This document shows, piece by piece, positions 1 to 6,024 of a DNA stretch of 11,295 nt (position 1 is the stretch's first letter; each line of letters opens with the position of its first letter). The DNA lies in contig JANWZF010000273.1 of assembly GCA_025054905.1 (NCBI GenBank), positions 1-11,295 on the forward strand. The letters are read 5' to 3'. This DNA is from Tepidimonas sp. GTDB taxonomy: Bacteria > Pseudomonadota > Gammaproteobacteria > Burkholderiales > Burkholderiaceae_C. The notes under the pieces are model-generated. The model was given only the letters and a program-made list of their open reading frames with translations, made no database searches and was not told the DNA's origin. The position numbers and the translations under genes are program-made.

Positions 1-1031
1 AGCGTTCGTTTCTGAAAGGTGGCGCCGCGCTGGCCGCCGCCTGCGCCCTGCCGGGTCTGGCCCACGCGCAGGCCTTGCCGATCAAGTTTCAGCTCGACTG
101 GCGCTTCGAAGGCCCCTCCGCGCTGTTCCTGCTACCTGCGGCCAAGGGCTATTTCCGCGAAGCTGGGCTTGAGGTCAGCCTCGATGCCGGCAGCGGCTCG
201 GCCGCCGCGGTGCAGCGGGTGGCCTCGGGCACCTATGACATGGGCTTTGCCGACATGGCCGCGCTGATGGAGTTTCACGCCAACAACCCGGACGCGCCCA
301 ACAAACCGGTGGCGGTGATGATGGTCTACAACAACACGCCGGCAGCGGTGCTGGCGCTGAAAAAATCCGGTATCACCAAGCCCGCCGACCTGACCGGCAA
401 AAAGTTGGGGGCACCGGTGTTCGATGCCGGGCGCAAGGCGTTTCCGATCTTCCAGAAAGCCAACCGCGTCGGTGAAGTGACGTGGGTGACGATGGACCCA
501 CCGCTGCGTGAAACGATGCTGGTGCGCGGCGACGTGGACGCCATCACCGGGTTTTCGTTCACCTCGCTGCTGAACCTGGAGGCGCGGGGCGTCAAACCTG
601 AGGACGTGGTCATCATGCCCTATGCCGAACACGGCGTGCGGCTCTACGGCAACGCCATCATCGCCTCGCCCAAGCTGGTGCGCGAGCGCCCGGCAGCGGT
701 GACGGCTTTTCTGACCGCGCTGGCGCGGGGCGTGCGCGAGGTGCTGGCCCAGCCCGATGCGGCCATCGATCACGTCAAGCAGCGCGATGCGATCGTCAAC
801 GTCGAGCTCGAACGGCGCCGCCTGCGGTTGGCGCTGGAGTCGGTGGTGGCCAGCGCCGATGCGCGCCGCGAGGGCTTCGGTCAGGTGGTGCCGGGTCGGC
901 TGGCGCTGATGGCCTCGCAGATCTCCGACGCCTTTGGCACGCGCACACGCGTCGACCCCACTGCCGTGTGGACCTCGAGCCTGCTGCCGCCGGCGCAGGC
1001 GCTGGATGTTTTTGCCCGCGCCAAGGGCTAA
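1..1031 (+). CDS. ABC transporter substrate-binding protein, NMT1/THI5-like (NitT/TauT family), 5' partial
   Basis: Periplasmic ligand-binding component of an ABC importer. The reading frame is open from position 3, so the start lies upstream; 342 residues are visible. The first 22-24 residues are a signal peptide: RSFLKGG, a hydrophobic Ala/Leu/Cys core, then AHA or AQA before the mature protein at about position 75. The mature part has the NMT1/SsuA/TauA pattern: LDWRFEGP near the N-terminus, the AAKGYFREAGLEV segment, ASGTYDMGFAD, DLTGKKLGAP, and a GDVDAITGF hinge region. The ATPase and permease follow after 23 and 28 bases, so this is the first visible gene of a complete importer operon. 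Relatives bind nitrate, sulfonates, taurine, or thiamin or riboflavin precursors; nothing visible fixes the ligand. The signal peptide looks Tat-like, but the codon before the visible Arg ends in AG, so the residue there is Lys, Gln or Glu, not Arg. Family assignment is secure; substrate is unknown. Confidence 0.9.
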   Translation, partial: RSFLKGGAALAAACALPGLAHAQALPIKFQLDWRFEGPSALFLLPAAKGYFREAGLEVSLDAGSGSAAAVQRVASGTYDMGFADMAALMEFHANNPDAPNKPVAVMMVYNNTPAAVLALKKSGITKPADLTGKKLGAPVFDAGRKAFPIFQKANRVGEVTWVTMDPPLRETMLVRGDVDAITGFSFTSLLNLEARGVKPEDVVIMPYAEHGVRLYGNAIIASPKLVRERPAAVTAFLTALARGVREVLAQPDAAIDHVKQRDAIVNVELERRRLRLALESVVASADARREGFGQVVPGRLALMASQISDAFGTRTRVDPTAVWTSSLLPPAQALDVFARAKG

Positions 1032-1042
1032 AGCTGCGCTGC

Positions 1043-1046
1043 AGGA
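1043..1046 (+). promoter_or_regulatory. Ribosome binding site AGGA for the ATPase gene
   Basis: AGGA lies 8 bases before the ATG at 1055. It supports this start over the longer open frame from 968, whose first 29 codons overlap the binding-protein gene and encode an unconserved Ala/Gly-rich stretch. Confidence 0.6.
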
Positions 1047-1054
1047 TCATCCCC

Positions 1055-1891
1055 ATGCGCACCGCGGCCACCGACCCACGAGCACCCTTCATCGAATTCG
1101 CCGACGTCTGGCTCGCCTACAACGACGAGCTGCTGGCACGCGGGCAATTTGCGGTCGAAGCCATCGACCTGCAGGTTGCGCGCGGGGCCTTCATCGCCAT
1201 CGTCGGCCCGTCGGGCTGCGGCAAAAGCACGTTCATGAAACTGGCCACGGGCCTCAAACCCCCCAGCCGCGGCACCATCCGGGTCGCGGGCGAGCCCGTG
1301 CACGGGCCGCTCAAAATCTCGGGCATGGCGTTTCAGGCCCCCTCGCTGTTGCCGTGGCGCACGACGCTGGACAACGTGCTGCTGCCCCTGGAAATCGTCG
1401 AGCCGTACCGCAGCCAGTTCCGGCAGCGCCGCGCCGAATTCGAGGCGCGCGCGTTGGAGCTGCTGCGCGCGGTGGGCCTGGGCGGCTACGAGCGCAAATA
1501 CCCGTGGGAGCTGTCCGGCGGTATGCAGCAGCGCGCCAGCATCTGCCGGGCGCTGATCCACGAGCCGCAGATGCTGCTGCTGGATGAACCGTTTGGGGCG
1601 CTGGATGCTTTCACACGCGAGGAGCTGTGGTGCACGCTGCGCGACCTCTGGCAGGCGCGGCGCTTCAACGTGATTCTGGTGACGCACGACCTGCGCGAGG
1701 CCGTCTTTCTGGCCGACACCGTCTACTGCATGAGCAAGAGCCCCGGCCGCTTCATCGTGCGGCGCGACATCCCGCTGCCGCGCCCACGCGAGCTGGAGGT
1801 GACCTACAGCGCGGCCTTCACCGACATCGTGCACGAATTGCGCGGCCACATTGGCGCGTTGCGCCGCCAGGGCAGCGCGCTGCCGCAGTAG
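1055..1891 (+). CDS. ABC transporter ATP-binding protein, nitrate/sulfonate/taurine type (SsuB/TauB-like)
   Basis: Cytoplasmic ATPase that powers the importer encoded by its two neighbours. All ABC motifs are intact in the 278-residue product: Walker A GPSGCGKST (51-59), Q-loop Gln94 in FQAPSLLPW, signature LSGGMQQR (153-160), Walker B LLLDEP (174-179), D-loop ALDA and switch His211 in VTHD. The FQ.P.LLPW and DEPFGALDA wording is typical of the SsuB/TauB/NrtD group. The start was chosen at the ATG with an upstream AGGA; protein similarity begins at once with PFIEFADVWLAY. Residues 20-35 contain a short insertion (NDELLARGQFAVEA) where many relatives have a tighter loop. The C-terminal 55 residues extend past the core, as is usual for this group. 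It lies 23 bases after the binding-protein gene and 28 before the permease. Function class is certain; ligand is unknown. Confidence 0.93.
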   Translation: MRTAATDPRAPFIEFADVWLAYNDELLARGQFAVEAIDLQVARGAFIAIVGPSGCGKSTFMKLATGLKPPSRGTIRVAGEPVHGPLKISGMAFQAPSLLPWRTTLDNVLLPLEIVEPYRSQFRQRRAEFEARALELLRAVGLGGYERKYPWELSGGMQQRASICRALIHEPQMLLLDEPFGALDAFTREELWCTLRDLWQARRFNVILVTHDLREAVFLADTVYCMSKSPGRFIVRRDIPLPRPRELEVTYSAAFTDIVHELRGHIGALRRQGSALPQ

Positions 1892-1919
1892 TCCAACCCC
1901 CATTCGTCCACTGCTGCCC

Positions 1920-2690
1920 ATGAGTTCGCCCCGCCCCTCCGAACGGCTGGCCCCGTGGTTGCTGCTGACCGCGCTGATCCTGCTGTGGCAGGTGATCTGC
2001 TCGACGCTGCACGTCTCGGAGTTCATTTTTCCCAGCCCGGTGCGCATCGCCGAGCAGCTGGTCGAACACCGCGGCGCCATCGCGCAACATGCGTGGCGCA
2101 CGTTCTGGGTCACGATGGCCGGCTTTGGCATCGCCATCGTGGTGGGGGTGCTGCTGGGCTTTCTGATCGGCAGTTCGCGGCTGGCCTATGCGGCGTTGTA
2201 CCCGCTGATGACGGCTTTCAACGCGCTGCCCAAGGCAGCGTTCGTGCCGATCCTGGTGGTGTGGTTCGGCATCGGTATTGGACCGGCGATCCTGACGGCG
2301 TTTTTGATCAGTTTCTTTCCCATCATGGTCAACATCGCCACTGGCCTGGCCACGCTGGAGCCGGAGCTGGAGGACGTGCTGCGGGTGCTGGGGGCGCGGC
2401 GCTGGGATGTGTTGACCAAGGTGGGGCTGCCGCGTTCGCTGCCGTATTTTTTCGGTTCGCTGAAGGTGGCCATCACGCTGGCTTTCGTGGGCACCACGGT
2501 CTCGGAGATGACCGCCGCCAACGAAGGCATCGGCTACCTGCTGATTTCGGCGGGCTCGGCGATGCAGATGGGCCTGGCCTTTGCCGGGCTGATCGTGGTG
2601 GGCGTCATGGCCATGCTGATGTATGAGCTGTTCAGCTGGATCGAGCGCCACACCACCGGCTGGGCGCACCGCGGCTCGCAGGCCACGTAG
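1920..2690 (+). CDS. ABC transporter permease, nitrate/sulfonate/taurine type (SsuC/TauC-like)
   Basis: Inner-membrane channel subunit of the same importer, 256 residues, a normal size. It has an N-terminal membrane segment (about 11-29), the FPSP...A..LVEH linker typical of SsuC/TauC, a hydrophobic stretch at 62-86, further segments across about 93-140, and the EAA coupling loop EDVLRVLGARRWDVLTKVGLP near 151-171. That loop contacts the ATPase. More membrane segments lie at about 184-196 and 218-236. TVSEMTAANEGIGYLL near 193-208 matches the conserved last third of the family. The ATG at 1920 has no good Shine-Dalgarno sequence; the longer open frame from 1851 lies inside the ATPase gene and reads as non-conserved. 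After the stop come 77 bases (2691-2767) before the convergent MacB permease gene, where I see no clear terminator. Confidence 0.92.
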   Translation: MSSPRPSERLAPWLLLTALILLWQVICSTLHVSEFIFPSPVRIAEQLVEHRGAIAQHAWRTFWVTMAGFGIAIVVGVLLGFLIGSSRLAYAALYPLMTAFNALPKAAFVPILVVWFGIGIGPAILTAFLISFFPIMVNIATGLATLEPELEDVLRVLGARRWDVLTKVGLPRSLPYFFGSLKVAITLAFVGTTVSEMTAANEGIGYLLISAGSAMQMGLAFAGLIVVGVMAMLMYELFSWIERHTTGWAHRGSQAT

Positions 2691-2767
2691 CACGCGGGTC
2701 TGCCGCTGCTGCGCGGGGAGCCAGGATCGCCGTCGGCGCGGCGCACACCCCTTTGCGGCCAGCCGGG

Positions 2768-3976
2768 TCATTCGTGGCGCAGCGCTTCGATCGGATCGAG
2801 CCGGGCCGCACGGCGGGCGGGAACATAGCCAAACGCCACCCCGATCAGCGCCGCCACGGCAAAGGCTACCACGTTGATCGTCGGATCGAAGACGAACGGT
2901 ACGTTCATCGCCACGCTCAAGCCGACGCTGGCGGCCAGCGCCAGTGCCAATCCGACCAGACCGCCGAACGCCGCCAGCACCACCGCTTCGACCAGAAACT
3001 GGCCCATCACCTCGCGCTCCAGCGCGCCGATGGCCAGCCGCAGGCCGATTTCGCGCGTGCGCTCGGTGACGCTGACCAGCATGATGTTCATGATGCCGAT
3101 GCCGCCCACCACCAGACTGACGGCCGCCACGGCGCCCAGCAGCATCGTCATGATGCGCGTGGTGCCGGCCATCGTCTCGCCGAGCTGGGCGGTGTCCAGA
3201 ATGTTGAAGTTGTCTTCTTCGCCATCGGCCAGGCTGCGCCGCTCGCGCAACAGGCCGCGCAGGCCGGCCTTGACCGCCTCCGCATCGGCACCGTCCTGCA
3301 TCGAAACGTGCAGCGTGAACACGCGCGTGTGGCCCACCACGCGGCGGTGCAGCGTGGTGATCGGCATCAGCACGATGTCATCCTGATCCTGGCCAAAGGC
3401 CCCCGTCCCCTTGGGCGCCAGCACGCCCACCACCTCGCACGGCATCTGGCGCACCCGCACCGTGTCGCCGACCGCCGGATTGGGGCCGTAGAGCTCGCGG
3501 CGCACCGTCTCACCCAGGATGCACACCGCGGCCCCCAGGCGATGCTCGTCTTCCGTGAAGGGCCGCCCATCGGCCAGCGTCCAGTTGTTGGTCAGCAGCC
3601 AGTCGGCGCTGCCACCGACCAGACCCGCGCTCCAGTTGCGTCCATTGGCCACCACCGCGCCGCTGGAACGCGTCTCGGCAGCCACCGCCAACACCCCCGG
3701 AACCTGCGAGGCGATCGCCTGCGCGTCGGACAGCTTGAACGACGGGGCGCCCCCGCCGAAGCCGCCGGGCCCCAGCCGCTGCCCGGGCCGCACCTGCAGC
3801 AGGTTGACCCCCAGGCTGGCGATCTGCTGCTGGATCGCCAGCGTGGCGCCATTGCCGACGGTGACCATCGTCACCACCGCCGCCACCCCGATCACGACCC
3901 CCAGCACCGTCAGGAACGAACGCAACAGGTTGCGCCGGATCGAGCGCAAGGCCAGCAGCAAGGTGTTGCCCCACAT
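2768..3976 (-). CDS. MacB-type ABC efflux permease (FtsX/MacB_PCD family), separate from its ATPase
   Basis: Inner-membrane permease half of a tripartite efflux pump, 402 residues. Layout: a short cytoplasmic start (RSIRRNLLRS), first membrane segment about 21-42, a large periplasmic domain about 45-270 (MacB_PCD), then membrane segments near 277-301, 328-356 and 367-385. Diagnostic are GGIGIMNIMLVSVTERTREIG at about 291-311 and the C-terminal GYVPARRAARLDP followed by EALRHE. MacB uses ATP-driven, mechanical coupling to push periplasmic substrates (macrolides, peptides, siderophores or heme precursors in known members) through MacA into an outer-membrane factor. E. coli MacB carries its ATPase at its own N-terminus; here the ATPase is a separate gene 5 bases upstream, a common layout in other bacteria. 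This is the last gene of the operon. The substrate cannot be told from sequence. Confidence 0.92.
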   Translation of the reverse strand: MWGNTLLLALRSIRRNLLRSFLTVLGVVIGVAAVVTMVTVGNGATLAIQQQIASLGVNLLQVRPGQRLGPGGFGGGAPSFKLSDAQAIASQVPGVLAVAAETRSSGAVVANGRNWSAGLVGGSADWLLTNNWTLADGRPFTEDEHRLGAAVCILGETVRRELYGPNPAVGDTVRVRQMPCEVVGVLAPKGTGAFGQDQDDIVLMPITTLHRRVVGHTRVFTLHVSMQDGADAEAVKAGLRGLLRERRSLADGEEDNFNILDTAQLGETMAGTTRIMTMLLGAVAAVSLVVGGIGIMNIMLVSVTERTREIGLRLAIGALEREVMGQFLVEAVVLAAFGGLVGLALALAASVGLSVAMNVPFVFDPTINVVAFAVAALIGVAFGYVPARRAARLDPIEALRHE

Positions 3977-3981
3977 GGCGC

Positions 3982-4707
3982 TTACCCCGCTTGCCCGGCG
4001 GTGGCCGGACCGTGCTGCTCGCGCTCGATGCGCCCGTCGCGGAAGTGCACCACGCGCTGGGCATAGGCGGCGATGTCGGCCTCGTGCGTGACCATGATCA
4101 CCGTGATGCCACGCTGGCGGTTGAGCTGCGTGATCAATTGCATGATGTCGTGGCTGCGCTGCGAGTCGAGGTTGCCGGTGGGCTCGTCAGCCAGCAGCAC
4201 GCGCGGCCGGGTGACGATGGCGCGCGCGATGGCCACGCGCTGCTGCTGCCCGCCGGACAGCTCCGCCGGCGTGTGGTGCTCCCAGCCCGCCAGCCCCACC
4301 TCGGCCAACGCGGCGCGCGCAGCGGCATGCCGCTGGCGCGCGGGCTCGCCGCGGTAAATCAGCGGCAGCTCGACGTTTTCCAGCGCAGTGGTGCGGGGCA
4401 GCAGGTGAAAGCCCTGAAACACGAATCCAAAATAGCGCCGGCGCAGACGTGCACGCTCGTCGCGCGACAAATGCTGCACCGGCACACCCAGCAGTTCGTA
4501 GGCCCCGCCGCTGGGGGTGTCCAGCAGACCCAGCAGGTTCATCGCGGTGGACTTGCCCGAGCCGCTCGGCCCCATGATGGCCACGAATTCCCCTTCGGCA
4601 ATGTGCAGATCGACGCCGCGCAGGGCTTGAAACGCCGCCGCACCGCTGCCGTAGGTCTTGGTGACCCCGCGCAACGCGATCAGCGGCGGCTGCAGCGACC
4701 CGTTCAT
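3982..4707 (-). CDS. MacB-type ABC transporter ATP-binding protein (LolD/MacB group)
   Basis: ATPase subunit for the MacB-like permease encoded next. It is 241 residues with every motif present: Walker A GPSGSGKST (46-54), Q-loop Gln98 in FVFQGFHLLP, signature LSGGQQQR (150-157), Walker B and D-loop LLADEPTGNLD (171-181), and His208 in VTHE. ADEPTGNLDS and the early MNLLGLLD segment are the hallmark of the MacB/LolD/YknY group rather than of importers. Its ATG overlaps the adaptor gene's stop codon as ATGA (4704-4707), which points to translational coupling. The C-terminal tail (EQHGPATAGQAG) is short and probably disordered. The permease begins in a different frame after 5 bases; both genes are normal in length, so this is a natural two-gene arrangement rather than a broken fused MacB. 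Confidence 0.93.
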   Translation of the reverse strand: MNGSLQPPLIALRGVTKTYGSGAAAFQALRGVDLHIAEGEFVAIMGPSGSGKSTAMNLLGLLDTPSGGAYELLGVPVQHLSRDERARLRRRYFGFVFQGFHLLPRTTALENVELPLIYRGEPARQRHAAARAALAEVGLAGWEHHTPAELSGGQQQRVAIARAIVTRPRVLLADEPTGNLDSQRSHDIMQLITQLNRQRGITVIMVTHEADIAAYAQRVVHFRDGRIEREQHGPATAGQAG

Positions 4708-6023
4708 CGTGCCCGACCGTTGCTGCGCTGCTCGACGATCACGGGCAACCCCTCGTCCAGGCCATCGCCGCTGACCTCGGTGAAACGCCCATCGCTGATG
4801 CCAACGGTGACCGGCAAGGCCTGCGGCTGGCCATCGCGCAGCACCCAGAGCTGGCGCTGACCACCGGGCCGGCTGTCCACCCGCACCGTCTTGCGCCCAG
4901 CCGTCGGGGCCTTGGGCATGAACAGGCTGGCCAATCCGCCGCCGGCGCCCGGGGTGCTGGAGGCGTCGGTGGGGGTGAAGCGCAGCGCCGTGTTGGGCAC
5001 CAGCAACACGCCGTTGCGCTCGGCCGCGCGGATGGTGGCGGTGGCGGTCATGCCGGGGCGCAGCGACAGATCGTCGTTGGCCACGTCCAGCGTGGCGGTG
5101 TAGGTGACGACGTTGTCGGTCTTGGTGGCCCCGTAAGCGACCCGGCCGACCTTGGCGGGGTAGCGCCGGCGCGGGTAGGCGCTGACCGTAAAACTGGCGC
5201 TTTGCCCCTCGCGCACATGGCCAACGTCGGCCTCATCGACCGCAACGTCCAACTTCAGCCGACGCAGATCCTGCGCGATCGTCAGCAGGGTGACGGCCTG
5301 CAGCGAGGCGGCCACGGCGTTGCCAGGGTCGACGTTGCGCGCCAAAACGACGCCGTCGATCGGCGAGCGGATCGAGGCTTTGGCCAGGTTGGTCTCGTTG
5401 GTCGACAGGGTCGCACGGGCCTGCTCCACCGCCGCACGCGCCACGGCCTGCTGGGCCTGGGCACGTTGCAGCGCCGCACGCGCAGCGTCGAGTTCGCTCG
5501 GCGCCGGGGTGACCCCACCACTCAACCGCGCGAGCTCCTCCAGCCGCCGCAGGCTGGCCTCGGCTTCGCGCGCGCTGGCGTCGGCCTGTTGCACCTGCGC
5601 TTCGGCGCTGGCCAGCGCGGCGCGTGCGCTGTGGACCTGGTCTTGCAGCTTGGCCGTGTCCAGCACCACCAGCACCTGCCCGCGCTGCACACGGTCGTTG
5701 ACGTCGACCAGCACCTCGCGCACGGTGCCGGACAGTTCGCTGCCGACGTTGACCGCCCGCACCGGCTGCAGGGTGCCGTTGGCGGTGACGTTGAGCACGA
5801 GATCGCCGCGCTTGATCGGCTCGGTGACATAGACGGGTTTGGCCTGCTCGGCGCTGCGCAGGCGCCAGCTCTGCCAGCCCCAGCCGGCCGCCAACAGCGC
5901 CAGCAGCAACAGCCAGGGCCAAGGCCGACGCCACCAAGGCACGGGCCGGTCGGGCCCCAGCAGGCGCTGCACCTCGGCAGCGGGGGGACGGGTCTTGCGA
6001 GGCAAACCTAGCATCGTGGCCAT
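4704..6023 (-). CDS. MacA-like periplasmic adaptor (HlyD/RND-type membrane fusion protein)
   Basis: Membrane-anchored adaptor that bridges the inner-membrane MacB complex and the outer-membrane factor. It is 439 residues: a cytoplasmic N-terminal stretch of about 33 residues (rather long for the family), a membrane anchor near 35-50, a first half-motif of the lipoyl-like domain around 90-125 (VGSELSGTV..V.V...D.V..GQVL), an Ala/Gln/Glu-rich coiled-coil hairpin about 125-215, the returning lipoyl half (ASIRSPIDGVVLARNVDPGNAV, 216-237), a beta-barrel domain (about 255-335, including LRPGMTATATI) and a C-terminal membrane-proximal domain. A Gly/Pro-rich loop (about 352-376) breaks the last part. 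A second ATG at 6014, after MAT, has a GAG nine bases before it and may be the real start (436 aa). The outer-membrane-factor stop lies one base before the first ATG, and the stop overlaps the ATPase start. Substrate is unknown. Confidence 0.92.
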   Translation of the reverse strand: MATMLGLPRKTRPPAAEVQRLLGPDRPVPWWRRPWPWLLLLALLAAGWGWQSWRLRSAEQAKPVYVTEPIKRGDLVLNVTANGTLQPVRAVNVGSELSGTVREVLVDVNDRVQRGQVLVVLDTAKLQDQVHSARAALASAEAQVQQADASAREAEASLRRLEELARLSGGVTPAPSELDAARAALQRAQAQQAVARAAVEQARATLSTNETNLAKASIRSPIDGVVLARNVDPGNAVAASLQAVTLLTIAQDLRRLKLDVAVDEADVGHVREGQSASFTVSAYPRRRYPAKVGRVAYGATKTDNVVTYTATLDVANDDLSLRPGMTATATIRAAERNGVLLVPNTALRFTPTDASSTPGAGGGLASLFMPKAPTAGRKTVRVDSRPGGQRQLWVLRDGQPQALPVTVGISDGRFTEVSGDGLDEGLPVIVEQRSNGRAR

Positions 6024-6024
6024 C

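Noticed and set aside
968..1054. N-terminal extension of the importer ATPase
   Set aside because: The 29 extra codons overlap the binding-protein gene and are unlike ABC ATPases; an AGGA sits before the ATG at 1055.
2691..2767. A bidirectional terminator between the convergent importer and efflux operons
   Set aside because: I could find only 4-bp stems such as CCGC/GCGG and no T-run on either strand.
3974..3984. A frameshift splitting a fused MacB
   Set aside because: The ATPase ends at normal length with its own stop, and the permease has its own start and normal N-terminus; split MacB systems are common.
2753..4066. A 437-codon plus-strand open frame opposite the MacB permease
   Set aside because: Composition is His/Gln/Arg-rich with no hydrophobic or catalytic pattern, while the minus strand encodes an intact MacB permease.
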